From Dehalococcoidales bacterium (GTDB taxonomy: Bacteria; Chloroflexota; Dehalococcoidia; Dehalococcoidales; RBG-16-60-22), in contig DAOWCR010000002.1 of the NCBI GenBank assembly GCA_030639445.1, forward strand, positions 1 to 20,231: a DNA stretch of 20,231 nucleotides. The letters are read 5' to 3'. Under the pieces are notes generated by a model, which was given only the letters and a program-made list of their open reading frames with translations, was not told the origin of the DNA and did no database searches. Below are positions 1 to 7,797 of the stretch, piece by piece. The translations under genes and the position numbers were made by a program. Numbering within the stretch: the stretch's first letter is position 1; the number at the start of each line of letters is the position of its first letter.

Positions 1-1
1 C

Positions 2-265
2 CTCTACCGGGACCCCGAAGTCGATGTGCCGAGTGACACGCAGCGCATCCGCGAAATCAGGCAACTCATTGAAGAGGGATACCTCAACCAGATTCTCATC
101 TCTCACGATGTCTGCCACAGGAACCAGCGCGCCCGTTACGGTGGCACTGGTTACGACCATATTTCCAACTACGTCATACCCATGATGCGGATGAAAGGTA
201 TGACCGACGAACAGATAAATACGATTACCGTGGGAAATCCAAAGCGGCTACTCTGTTTCGTTTGA
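2..265 (+). CDS. Phosphotriesterase-family metal hydrolase, C-terminal part (5' end outside window)
   Basis: The reading frame is open from base 2 and encodes the last 87 residues of a protein of the phosphotriesterase / amidohydrolase superfamily. The C-terminal signature is clear: an ILISHDVC strand whose Asp is the family's metal ligand, then a YGGTGYDHI segment, and a closing helix with VGNPKRLL, where family members carry 'NPxRLL'. Proteins of this family hydrolyse phosphotriesters, lactones or related esters at a binuclear metal site in a TIM barrel. The substrate cannot be told from this fragment. The GTG at base 26 is internal and is not the start, because the match to the family continues upstream to the window edge. 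It is on the same strand as the genes that follow, but an inverted repeat and a promoter lie between. I am confident of the family and not of the function. Confidence 0.85.
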   Translation, partial: LYRDPEVDVPSDTQRIREIRQLIEEGYLNQILISHDVCHRNQRARYGGTGYDHISNYVIPMMRMKGMTDEQINTITVGNPKRLLCFV

Positions 266-286
266 CCTGGTGCGGTGTCTCACCGG

Positions 287-319
287 TTCCGGCTGGTAGC
301 TGCCACAGGGCAGCCGGAA
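287..319 (+). terminator. Inverted repeat after phosphotriesterase-like gene, possible terminator
   Basis: A 9-bp inverted repeat (TTCCGGCTG at 287-295, CAGCCGGAA at 311-319) begins 21 bases after the stop codon. A second, mutually exclusive hairpin (CTGCC at 300-304 with GGCAG at 309-313) lies inside it. No U-tract follows, so intrinsic termination would be weak. The repeat ends just before the -35 box of the next promoter and could serve regulation instead. Confidence 0.3.
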
Positions 320-322
320 ATC

Positions 323-352
323 TTGACAAACCGGGAAAACTAAAGGTAAGAT
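323..352 (+). promoter_or_regulatory. Putative sigma-A promoter for the tandem paralogue genes
   Basis: A perfect TTGACA -35 box (323-328), an 18-bp spacer and a TAAGAT -10 element (347-352, 4 of 6 to consensus) precede the two small paralogous genes and possibly the dehydrogenase operon. Transcription would begin near 359, exactly where a 7-bp hairpin starts (GAATGCT 359-365, AGCATTC 375-381). The untranslated leader to the TTG start at 511 would be about 150 bases. Confidence 0.5.
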
Positions 353-510
353 GAGCCGGAATGCTGCTGAGTGGAGCATTCTTCTTTGCATGCTTAGCTA
401 TCGTAACTACTCCGCCCCCTGCCTTTCCTCAGATAAACCTCTGGCTACCCAGCATGAGAATAAAAGTAGTAAAATATGGTGAAACCCGCAGAAGGGGGAG
501 TGAAAAAAAA

Positions 511-918
511 TTGATTCACGAAGTCCACAAAATAGTGAAGCAGTCTGCTAAGTCCCGGATTATTATCGCCGACTCGGCCACATCGCTGACCGGGGAAAAC
601 AAAAATGACGTGGTGGTTGATGGCTCTCACTGCGGCTTGAATGTCGGCCAGATGATGATTGCCGCCGGTGTCCGGGGCATGATTGGCAATGACGCCGGCA
701 AGGGGCTGGAGGACGCCGGTATTGCCAGCTTGAAACTGCTGGAAGAACACGGCATCCCTGCCGCGGCGGTATCCAGCATGTCCGCCGAAATCGGCGTCGG
801 GACGAGTACCTATGCCGATGGCGAGATATCGGTAGTCAATGAAACTGCCGGGAAGCTCGGCATTACCGTGGGGATGACGGCCAGAGAAGCCGCGGACCGG
901 ATGTTTGAAAGCGCTTAA
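511..918 (+). CDS. Conserved protein of unknown function, tandem paralogue 1 (135 aa)
   Basis: I do not recognise a named family. The protein is small, soluble and Gly/Ala-rich, with motifs shared with the next gene: a GSHxG loop, IGNDAGxGxxDAGIA, LEEHGIPAAAVSSMSA, GTSTY and LGITVGMTAREAAD. This looks like a Rossmann-like alpha/beta fold with conserved Gly/Asp loops, but that is inference. The start is placed at TTG 511. It lies at exactly the same offset (460 bases) as the ATG of the second copy, and GGGGGAG (494-500) precedes it. Longer readings from ATG 361 or ATG 454 add an N-terminal stretch absent from the second copy, and ATG 361 falls inside a hairpin stem. A small hairpin (AAGACA 917-922, TGTCTT 928-933) spans the stop. 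No signal peptide or membrane segment is seen in the 135-residue form. Confidence 0.7.
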   Translation: MIHEVHKIVKQSAKSRIIIADSATSLTGENKNDVVVDGSHCGLNVGQMMIAAGVRGMIGNDAGKGLEDAGIASLKLLEEHGIPAAAVSSMSAEIGVGTSTYADGEISVVNETAGKLGITVGMTAREAADRMFESA

Positions 919-1356
919 GACAAAATATGTCTTGAGTGATAGTAAATTTTTTAGAGAGGTGCCGGGGTAAATGTCAGAGGGAGCGCAAAAAATCGTTAAA
1001 GAATCGGGGAGGGCCAGGCTCATCATCGTGGACACCACTTCCGACGTGCATGAAGGAAATGTGAACGACGTGATAATGAGCGGCTCACACAGCGGCCAAA
1101 ACTGTGGTGAACACCTGAGCCACAATAATATTAAAGGCACAATCGGTAATGATGCCGGTATCGGGAAAAATGATGCCGGCATTGCCGGTATGAAAATCCT
1201 GGAAGAACACGGCATTCCGGCGGCGGCGGTATCCAGCATGTCCGCCAAAATCGGGAACGGCACCAGCACCTACGAGCAGGGTAAGATTTCCGCCGCCAAT
1301 GAACTGGCCAGGAAGCTCGGCATTACCGTCGGGATGACGGCCAGAGAAGCCGCGGA
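739..1356 (+). repeat. Duplicated blocks within tandem paralogues (offset 460 bp)
   Basis: Two stretches of the first gene recur in the second at a constant 460-bp offset without indels. Block 739-794 matches 1199-1254 with 4 mismatches in 56. Block 851-896 matches 1311-1356 with 1 mismatch in 46. The 56 bases between the blocks differ at about 22 positions. All counts were made by eye. Confidence 0.8.
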
Positions 1357-1393
1357 CAAGATGCTGGAGGAGGCCGCCCGGAAGGTAAACTAG
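971..1393 (+). CDS. Conserved protein of unknown function, tandem paralogue 2 (140 aa)
   Basis: This is the second copy of the family and aligns end to end with the preceding gene. Shared motifs are IVKES/IVKQS near residue 10, a GSHSG loop, IGNDAGIGKNDAGIAG, LEEHGIPAAAVSSMSA, NGTSTYEQG and a C-terminal LGITVGMTAREAAD helix. The name and biochemical activity are unknown to me. The strong retention of Gly, Asp and His-containing loops suggests a binding or catalytic function rather than a purely structural one. The ATG start is preceded by AGAGAGG (953-959). It ends 68 bases before the E1 alpha gene with no convincing terminator between, so it may be the head of the dehydrogenase operon. It has no membrane segment or signal peptide. 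Confidence 0.75.
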   Translation: MSEGAQKIVKESGRARLIIVDTTSDVHEGNVNDVIMSGSHSGQNCGEHLSHNNIKGTIGNDAGIGKNDAGIAGMKILEEHGIPAAAVSSMSAKIGNGTSTYEQGKISAANELARKLGITVGMTAREAADKMLEEAARKVN

Positions 1394-1461
1394 TCCACCC
1401 GGGACCATCGTGCCGCTTCGGTGAAGCCGGGTAACACCATCAAGATTGGAGGCAAAATATT

Positions 1462-2421
1462 ATGACAGTCGCCAAAGAAAAATTATTAGACCTGTACCGG
1501 ACAATAGTGCGCATCAGGCGCTTTGAAGAAAGGGTCTCCGAGGAGTTTGCCGCCGGGAACATCCCCGGCAGCGTTCACGTCTACATCGGTGAAGAGGCGG
1601 TGGCCACCGGGGCGATTGCCCACCTGAGGAAAGATGACTACATCATGAGCACCCACCGCGGACACGGGCACTTAATCGCCAAAGGTGGCAAAATGAACCT
1701 GATGATGGCGGAGCTGTTTGCCAAGAAAACCGGCTACTGCCTGGGCAAGGGCGGCTCCATGCACATCGCCGACCTGGACATCGGCATGCTGGGGGCCGCC
1801 GGGATTGTGGGCTCCGGAATACCCATTGCCACCGGGGCCGGCCTTTCCGCCCGGATGAGAGGCACCGACCAGGTAACCATCTGCTTCTTCGGCGACGGCG
1901 CTTCCAACATCGGGAGATTCCACGAGGGCATCAACCTGGCCTCGGTCTGGAAGCTCCCGGTGATTTTTGTCTGTGAAAATAACCTGTGGGCCGTCTCGGT
2001 GCCGACGAGCACCTCCCTGGCCATACAGGACGTCGCCGATAGAGGCGTGGCTTACGGTATTCCCGGCGTCGTCGTTGACGGACAGGACGTGATGGCGGTC
2101 TACGAGGCGGTTGGCGAGGCGGTGACCCGGGCCAGGAAAGGTGCCGGCCCCACCCTCATTGAGGCCAAGACCTACCGCTACCGCGGCCACTTTGAAGGGG
2201 ACGCCGGTACCTACCGGCCCCAGGAAGAAATTGAAAAGTGGCTGGCCAGAGACCCACTCAATATTTTCCAGGAACAGCTCATCAAAATGAAAATGCTGAC
2301 CGAAAAGCAGGCCGAAGAGATTGATAAGGAAGCACTTGAGGAAGTAGCCAAAGCGGTGCAGTTCGCCAAGGAAAGCCCGTTTCCCAAACCAGAAGAAACC
2401 CTGGACAATGTCTACGCCTAG
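1462..2421 (+). CDS. acoA: Thiamine-dependent dehydrogenase E1 component, alpha subunit (acetoin or pyruvate type)
   Basis: This encodes the alpha chain of a heterotetrameric E1, which decarboxylates or cleaves its 2-oxo substrate on thiamine diphosphate and passes the acyl group to lipoyl-E2. The 319-residue length fits the acetoin and branched/pyruvate E1 alpha families. The thiamine motif is complete: GDG at residues 144-146 and NN at 173-174, with FHEGINLA between. Other family signatures are HRGHGH near 65-70 and GKGGSMH at 95-101. GGAGG (1448-1452) lies 9 bases before ATG. The beta subunit follows after 10 bases. The presence of acoX in the cluster favours acetoin dehydrogenase (acetoin to acetyl-CoA plus acetaldehyde), but pyruvate dehydrogenase cannot be excluded from sequence alone. 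The symbol reflects that judgement. Confidence 0.9.
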   Translation: MTVAKEKLLDLYRTIVRIRRFEERVSEEFAAGNIPGSVHVYIGEEAVATGAIAHLRKDDYIMSTHRGHGHLIAKGGKMNLMMAELFAKKTGYCLGKGGSMHIADLDIGMLGAAGIVGSGIPIATGAGLSARMRGTDQVTICFFGDGASNIGRFHEGINLASVWKLPVIFVCENNLWAVSVPTSTSLAIQDVADRGVAYGIPGVVVDGQDVMAVYEAVGEAVTRARKGAGPTLIEAKTYRYRGHFEGDAGTYRPQEEIEKWLARDPLNIFQEQLIKMKMLTEKQAEEIDKEALEEVAKAVQFAKESPFPKPEETLDNVYA

Positions 2422-2431
2422 GAGGTAAAGA

Positions 2432-3415
2432 ATGAGAGAGATAAACTTTCGCCAGGCGCTGGGTGAAGCTATCGCCGAAGAAATGGAGAGAGACCCGGCG
2501 GTATTTATCATCGGTGAAGACGTGGGGAAAATGGGGGGCCTGATGGGCGAAATCGGCGGCCTGTACGACAAATACGGTCCGGAGAAAGTCCGGGATACGC
2601 CACTCTCCGAGGCGGCCATCCTCGGCGCGGCCATCGGCACCGCCATTACCGGGCTGAGGCCGATTGCCCGGATGAGATTCTGTGATTTTATGGGGATAGC
2701 CTGGGACGAGGTCTTAAACCAGATGACCAAAATGAGATATATGTTCGGGGGCAAGATAAAAGTGCCCCTGACCATGGACGCGCTCAGCGGCGCTGGCCGG
2801 CGGACCGCCGCCCAGCACTCCCAGAGCCTGGAAGGAATGTTTATGTGCATGCCCGGTCTGAAAATTGTCCTGCCCTCAAACGCCCATGACGCCAAGGGCC
2901 TGCTGAAGACGGCCATCCGGGATGACAATCCGGTGCTCTTCCTGGAGCACAAGCTGTTAATGTGGGGCGGACTCAAGAGCGAGGTGCCCGATGGAGAATA
3001 TACCATACCTTTCGGGCAGGCCGAAATTAAAAGAGAAGGCAGCGATGTCACCGTGGTGGCCACCGCCGCCATGGTGCAGCGAGCGCTCAACGCCGCCGAA
3101 AAACTCCAGCAGGAAAAAGGTCTCAGCCTGGAGATTGTTGACCCGCGGACCATAGTGCCCTTTGACAAGCAGACGGTCCTCAACTCGGTCAAAAAGACCG
3201 GCCGGCTGGTGGTCTTTACCGAAGAATGCGCGACGGGGAGCTTTGCCGGCCAGGTGGCCGCCATTGTGGCGGACGAAGGATTCGACTATCTCGATGCCCC
3301 GATAAAGAGAGTCAACGCCCCGGATACCCCCGTCCCCTACGGCATCATCCTGGAGGACTTCTGGATGCCCGATGAGAACAATCTCATCAAGGCGATAAAC
3401 GAGATAACCGTCTAG
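2432..3415 (+). CDS. acoB: Thiamine-dependent dehydrogenase E1 component, beta subunit
   Basis: This is the partner of the preceding E1 alpha. It contributes the pyrimidine-binding half of the thiamine site and the contact to E2. At 327 residues it has the normal family length. Visible signatures are IIGEDVG (26-32), RDTPLSEAAILGAAIGTA, which contains the Glu that activates thiamine, AQHSQSLEGMF, and the C-terminal transketolase domain with EIVDPRTIVPFD. AGGAGG (2420-2425) overlaps the alpha-gene stop region and lies 6 bases before ATG, indicating coupled expression. Substrate is undecided between acetoin and pyruvate, as for the alpha chain. Confidence 0.92.
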   Translation: MREINFRQALGEAIAEEMERDPAVFIIGEDVGKMGGLMGEIGGLYDKYGPEKVRDTPLSEAAILGAAIGTAITGLRPIARMRFCDFMGIAWDEVLNQMTKMRYMFGGKIKVPLTMDALSGAGRRTAAQHSQSLEGMFMCMPGLKIVLPSNAHDAKGLLKTAIRDDNPVLFLEHKLLMWGGLKSEVPDGEYTIPFGQAEIKREGSDVTVVATAAMVQRALNAAEKLQQEKGLSLEIVDPRTIVPFDKQTVLNSVKKTGRLVVFTEECATGSFAGQVAAIVADEGFDYLDAPIKRVNAPDTPVPYGIILEDFWMPDENNLIKAINEITV

Positions 3416-3446
3416 CGCTATTCAGAGAAGATAAAGGAGACGCTTT

Positions 3447-4016
3447 ATGGCGCGGATAAATTCAGCGGAAGCGGAAAGAGAAGCGGTGCTGGAGGCCGCC
3501 AGATTGATGGCGGTCAGCGCCCGGACCGCCCCCAAAGGCCGGGGATTGGACTCGATAAAGACGCTCATCTTACACGGCGACGACGAACTGGAGAGACTGG
3601 CCCAAGTAATGGAAGAAAAATACCGGGAAGACCCGGACCGGCTCCAGTTCTTTCAGAGAAACGCGGAAGACGTCAGAAAGTCCGCGGTGGTACTGCTGAT
3701 TGGCGTTACCGGTGAGCCCAAAAAGCCCGAACTGCCCCTTAACTGCGGCGCCTGCGGCCACAACTGCCAGGCAATGCTCAAGGGCAAAAAGATAGACACC
3801 GGCGATGCCCGGGGTCCGATGTGCCTTTTCCAGGGTATAGACCTGGGTATTGCCCTCGGCTCGGCGGTGAAAGCGGCCAGTGATTATAACCTGGACAACC
3901 GCATGATGTACTCCATCGGCGCCGCCGCCCGGAAATTGAAACTGATGGAAGCCGACCTTATTATTGGTATTCCGCTGTCGGTCACGGGTAAAAACGTCTA
4001 TTTTACCGGCCGGTAA
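3447..4016 (+). CDS. DUF2148 ferredoxin-like domain protein
   Basis: This 189-residue protein matches the DUF2148 family, an uncharacterised group with a putative iron-sulfur motif. Cysteines sit at residues 100, 103, 107 and 126 (C-x2-C-x3-C-x18-C, beginning NCGACGHNC and ending GPMCLFQ), suitable for one Fe-S cluster. The N-terminal half begins with a helical SAEAEREAVLEAARLMAVSA segment followed by a nucleotide-fold-like stretch. The C-terminus has the conserved DNRMMYSIGAAA and DLIIGIPLSVTGKN segments. AAGGAG (3434-3439) supports the ATG start. The gene lies between E1 beta and acoX, where acetoin operons normally have none. A redox or electron-transfer job linked to the complex is possible but is inference. 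About 114 bases follow before acoX; they hold a GGAAAT/ATTTCC hairpin (4040-4060) and no gene. Confidence 0.85.
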   Translation: MARINSAEAEREAVLEAARLMAVSARTAPKGRGLDSIKTLILHGDDELERLAQVMEEKYREDPDRLQFFQRNAEDVRKSAVVLLIGVTGEPKKPELPLNCGACGHNCQAMLKGKKIDTGDARGPMCLFQGIDLGIALGSAVKAASDYNLDNRMMYSIGAAARKLKLMEADLIIGIPLSVTGKNVYFTGR

Positions 4017-4130
4017 TAATAACGGAATACCCGGTTACCGGAAATATTAAATCGATTTCCTCCGCCGCACTTCCGATATTGATGGTGTGTCAACCGTCGC
4101 CTGACAGGCAAGATAGATAAGGTAGATTAA

Positions 4131-5150
4131 GTGAGTAAAGTTGGGATTATCGCCAATCCCGCTTCGGGAAAAGACATCAGACGGCTGGTAGCCTATGCCA
4201 GCGTGACCGACAACGTCGAGAAGACCAACCTGCTGAGAAGGACTATCCTGGGCATTGACTCCACGGGCGTGGATGAGATTCTGGTGATGCCGGATTACTT
4301 CGGCCTCGGCCAGAGGGCACTGGACGGAATAGGGATTGAGAATATCCAGGCTAAGACCTCGGTAATGGAAATGGCGGTCAACTTTACCAGTGAAGACTCT
4401 ACCCTGGCGGCGAAATTGATGGGTGAACTCGGCGTGGGGTGCATCGTTACCCTGGGTGGGGATGGGACCAACCGTGACGTAGCGAAAAGCAGCCGGGCCA
4501 TCCCGCTGGTTCCCCTGTCCACCGGCACCAACAACGTCTTCCCGGTAATGACCGAGTCCACCTCCGCCGGGATAGCCGCCGGGATTATCGCCCGGGGAAT
4601 CGTCAACGGAAAAGACGTGATAAAGACCCGTAAAAGGCTCGTTGTCATCAAGAACGATGTAGAAATTGACATGGCTCTGATTGATGCAGTAGTTTTAGAC
4701 CAGCTCTTCATCGGTTCCCGGGCCATCTGGAGACTGTCCGAGGTCAAAGAGATTATCTGCACGCGGGCCGAGCCAAATAATATCGGCATGACCTGCATCG
4801 GGGGGAACCTGCATCCCCTGGAACTTGACGATGAACACGGCCTGCACCTGAAACTGGGAAGGGGTAACCTGAAAGTAAAGGCCACCATACTTCCCGGCCT
4901 GGTTACCGAAGTGGGCGTAAAAGAACTGAAGACGCTGGAACCCGGGGAAGAGGTTGAGGTGCGGCACAAGCCCTCGGTTATCGCCCTGGACGGCGAGAGG
5001 GAAATCACGGTCACCTCGGCCGACCGGGTAAAGATAAGGCTGCAAAGAGACGGACCGTCCGTGGTTGATATAGAAAGGACGATTAAAGAGGCCGTGACCA
5101 AAGGCTTCTTTAGAAACCAGAGTCAGGAGGCAAAATGGCAACAGAAATAA
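4131..5150 (+). CDS. acoX: AcoX-type NAD kinase-like protein
   Basis: AcoX proteins accompany acetoin dehydrogenase genes and have an NAD-kinase / diacylglycerol-kinase-like fold. Their precise reaction is not settled. Here the kinase-like motifs are all visible: GIIANPASGKD (5-15), TLGGDGTNRDV (107-117) and STGTNNVFP (130-138). The C-terminal half is the beta-rich domain with LDGEREITV near the end. The 339-residue length fits the family. The start is GTG 4131, giving MSKVGIIANP. The gene overlaps the E2 gene by 16 bases, so translation is likely coupled. Gene order E1 alpha, E1 beta, acoX, E2, E3 is the arrangement known from acetoin-degrading clostridia, which is the main reason for reading the whole operon as acetoin-type. 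Confidence 0.88.
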   Translation: MSKVGIIANPASGKDIRRLVAYASVTDNVEKTNLLRRTILGIDSTGVDEILVMPDYFGLGQRALDGIGIENIQAKTSVMEMAVNFTSEDSTLAAKLMGELGVGCIVTLGGDGTNRDVAKSSRAIPLVPLSTGTNNVFPVMTESTSAGIAAGIIARGIVNGKDVIKTRKRLVVIKNDVEIDMALIDAVVLDQLFIGSRAIWRLSEVKEIICTRAEPNNIGMTCIGGNLHPLELDDEHGLHLKLGRGNLKVKATILPGLVTEVGVKELKTLEPGEEVEVRHKPSVIALDGEREITVTSADRVKIRLQRDGPSVVDIERTIKEAVTKGFFRNQSQEAKWQQK

Positions 5151-6370
5151 AAGTACCCCGCTTGGGCATGGCGATAGCCGACGCTACCATAATTGAGTGG
5201 AAGGTCAAGGAAGGGGAACAGGTGGCGGAGAAACAGGTGGTGGTGGTCATCGAGACGGAAAAGCTCAAGTATGACGTGGAGTCACCGGCGGCCGGTTTCG
5301 TCCACATATTATCGAACGAAGGTGATACGGCACCGGTGGGCAAAGTAATCGGCCTCATCGCGGCCTCGAAAGAGGAGCTAGCCGCCCTGCCGAAGGCAGC
5401 GCCCGCCGAAACCGCCGCCGTGGCGGAAGCTCCCAAAGCCGAGGCTACCCCGGCCGCCGCTCCCGCCGCCAGCGGAGAAGGGGAGGCAAGGATAAGAATC
5501 TCCCCGGTGGCCCGGAAGCTGGCCGAAGAACACGCCATAGACATCACCGGGGTGACCGGCACGGGACCCGGCGGGCGGATTACCCGGGAAGACATTGAAA
5601 AAGCCGTGGCCGCCCCGGCCGCCGCACCCGCCGCCGTGGCGCCGGCTGGAGCTGCCGGGGAAAAGAGGGGCAAGCAGGCTATCCCGCTGAGGGGGATGAG
5701 GGGGGCCATCGCCGAACATATGCACCGCAGTCTCTCGGTATCGGCCCAGCTCACCGCCATGGGTGAGATAGATATGGCCCAGATGGTGAAGCGGCGCAAA
5801 GACCTCGTCGACCAGGAAAGCGTCCTCGGCACCAGAATCACCTATACCGACCTGCTGGTATTCGCCCTCGCCCGGACCCTCAAAGAACACCCGCTCGTCA
5901 ACTCCAGTCTGATAGATAACGAGATTAAAGTCTGGGAAGACATCAACATCGGCGTGGCCGTCGCCCTGGAGGAAGGGCTGATTGTGCCGGTGGTCAAAGC
6001 CGCCGATAAAAAGTCCCTCAAGGAGATAAGCCAGACGGTAAGGGCGCTGGCCGAGAAAGCAAGAGAAGGAAAGCTGGTGGCGGAAGAAATCACCGGCGGC
6101 ACCTTCACCCTGAGCAACCTGGGCGCGGTGGGTGCCGGCTACCGTTTCGAGACGGTCATCATCAACCAGCCGGAGTCAGCCATTCTGGGCACCGGCGCCA
6201 TTACCGAGAGGGCCGTGGTCAGAGACGGGCAGATTGTCATCCGGCCCATCATGACCTACTACCTCACCTATGACCACCGGGTGGTTGACGGCGCCGTGGC
6301 CGCCAGATTCATGGCCAGCCTGATTAAATTACTGGAAAACCCGAATCTCCTGTTAATTAACCGGCAATAG
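5135..6370 (+). CDS. acoC: Dihydrolipoamide acyltransferase (E2) of the dehydrogenase complex
   Basis: This is the core of the complex and transfers the acyl group from lipoyl-lysine to CoA. There is one lipoyl domain (about 1-78) with the lipoylated lysine at residue 43, in ETEKL rather than the common ETDK. An Ala/Pro-rich linker (about 86-118) follows, then the E1/E3-binding domain (about 121-157, RISPVARKLA to RITREDIEKA). After a second Ala/Pro linker comes the catalytic domain (about 185-411), with the active site YDHRVVDG (His381, Asp385). The 411-residue length is normal for a single-lipoyl E2. AGGAGG (5126-5131, inside acoX) precedes the ATG, with MATEIKVPRLGM as a canonical start. 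The E3 gene follows after 11 bases. Confidence 0.93.
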   Translation: MATEIKVPRLGMAIADATIIEWKVKEGEQVAEKQVVVVIETEKLKYDVESPAAGFVHILSNEGDTAPVGKVIGLIAASKEELAALPKAAPAETAAVAEAPKAEATPAAAPAASGEGEARIRISPVARKLAEEHAIDITGVTGTGPGGRITREDIEKAVAAPAAAPAAVAPAGAAGEKRGKQAIPLRGMRGAIAEHMHRSLSVSAQLTAMGEIDMAQMVKRRKDLVDQESVLGTRITYTDLLVFALARTLKEHPLVNSSLIDNEIKVWEDINIGVAVALEEGLIVPVVKAADKKSLKEISQTVRALAEKAREGKLVAEEITGGTFTLSNLGAVGAGYRFETVIINQPESAILGTGAITERAVVRDGQIVIRPIMTYYLTYDHRVVDGAVAARFMASLIKLLENPNLLLINRQ

Positions 6371-6381
6371 GGAGGAACACC

Positions 6382-7797
6382 GTGGAGGCAAGAGACTTAC
6401 TCATCATCGGGGGCGGGCCGGCGGGATACGTCGCCGCCATAAGAGCAGCCCAGCTCGGCGGTAAGGTTACCCTGGTGGAATATGACGCCCTGGGGGGCAC
6501 CTGCCTCAACCGGGGCTGCGTTCCCTCAAAGTGCCTGCTGCACAGCGTGGAGCTCTACCAGTCAATGCAGGAGGCAGGGCAATACGGCATCAACGCCACC
6601 GGAGTGAGCGTTGACCTGACCAAAATGATGGCCCGCAAGAACGCGGTGATATCAACGCACGTATCCGGCGTCCAGAGCCTCCTGAAAGCGAGTAAGATTG
6701 AAGTTATCAAAGGCCGGGCCAGGCTTGCCCCGTCAAGGCAGGTAGCCATAGATGACGGGCAGGGACAGAAGCAGACTATTCAGGCGAAAAAGATTATCCT
6801 GGCCACCGGCGCCAAACCGATAACGCTGCCCATTCCCGGGGCGGACAGCCCTTCCGGGATAATCAGCGCGGAGGATGTCCTTGACCTGGACTATATCCCG
6901 AAGAGCCTGGTAATGATCGGCGGCGGGGTCATCGGGGTGGAGATGGCCACCATCCTGGCCAAGCTCGGCTGCCAGGTAAGCATCGTGGAGATGCTGCCCC
7001 ATATTTTACCCCTGGAGGATGCCGAGCTGACCGCAATCCTGGCCAAAGCCCTCAAAGACGATGGCGTGCAGGTCTACGAAGGAACCAAAGTCAGCCGGAT
7101 TGAAGACGCCGGGAACGGAAAATCAGTCACCATTTCGAACGGCGAAGGCGAAAAGAAGCTGGAAGCGGAAGTGGTCGCCATTGCCGTGGGCTACCGTCCC
7201 AACACGGACGGCATCGGCCTCGAGGAAGCCGGCGTGACATTAAACAAGGGTGCTATCCAGGTGAACGAGCGCCTGGAGACCGGCGCGCCCGATATTTACG
7301 CCGCCGGGGACGTTATCGGCGGCATGATGCTGGCCTACGTGGCCATGGAGGAGGGAATAGTCGCCGCGGAGAACGCCCTGGGCCGAAGCTCGACCATTGA
7401 CTACCAGGCCGTCCCCAGGTGCACCTTTTCCCTGCCGGAACTGGCCAGCGTGGGCCTCACCGAGGAAGAGGCAGTTGACCAAAAATACCAGGTGCGGGTG
7501 GGCAGATTCCCCTTCGCCGCCAACAGCATGGCCACCATCCTGGGGGAGAGGCGGGGCCTGGTCAAGATAATCACCGAGCCAAAGTACGGCCAGATACTGG
7601 GCGTCCATATCATCGGCCCCCGGGCGACCGACCTCATCGCCGAAGCCACCCTGGCCATGAAGCTGGAGGTCACCCCGCAGGATATTGTGGCCACCATACA
7701 TGCCCACCCCAGCCTCTCGGAAGCGCTCCACGAGGCCGCCCTGGATATTACCGGCGAGACACTGCATTACCCCTCCCGGAATCGGCCGGCCGCATGA
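6382..7797 (+). CDS. lpdA: Dihydrolipoamide dehydrogenase (E3)
   Basis: This flavoprotein reoxidises the dihydrolipoyl group of E2 and reduces NAD+. It has the FAD-binding GGGPAG (10-15) and the redox disulfide Cys41/Cys46 in GGTCLNRGCVPSKC. A second Rossmann motif, IGGGVIGVEMA (about 178-188), binds NAD, and the ATGAKP and YAAGDV FAD motifs are present. The dimerisation domain carries the active-site His442/Glu447 pair in HPSLSE. The 471-residue length is typical. The start is GTG 6382, preceded by GGGAGG (6370-6375). Its stop overlaps the lipB start by 4 bases (ATGA), so the two genes are translationally coupled. In acetoin operons this gene is called acoL. Confidence 0.95.
   Translation: MEARDLLIIGGGPAGYVAAIRAAQLGGKVTLVEYDALGGTCLNRGCVPSKCLLHSVELYQSMQEAGQYGINATGVSVDLTKMMARKNAVISTHVSGVQSLLKASKIEVIKGRARLAPSRQVAIDDGQGQKQTIQAKKIILATGAKPITLPIPGADSPSGIISAEDVLDLDYIPKSLVMIGGGVIGVEMATILAKLGCQVSIVEMLPHILPLEDAELTAILAKALKDDGVQVYEGTKVSRIEDAGNGKSVTISNGEGEKKLEAEVVAIAVGYRPNTDGIGLEEAGVTLNKGAIQVNERLETGAPDIYAAGDVIGGMMLAYVAMEEGIVAAENALGRSSTIDYQAVPRCTFSLPELASVGLTEEEAVDQKYQVRVGRFPFAANSMATILGERRGLVKIITEPKYGQILGVHIIGPRATDLIAEATLAMKLEVTPQDIVATIHAHPSLSEALHEAALDITGETLHYPSRNRPAA

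Noticed and set aside
445..1269. A 274-codon minus-strand open frame over the tandem paralogues
   Set aside because: It is antisense to two mutually conserved plus-strand genes; its internal repeats simply mirror the duplication.
1672..3264. A 530-codon minus-strand open frame antisense to E1 alpha and E1 beta
   Set aside because: It lies opposite two clear plus-strand genes with intact catalytic motifs, has no family resemblance, and is expected from GC-rich codon bias.
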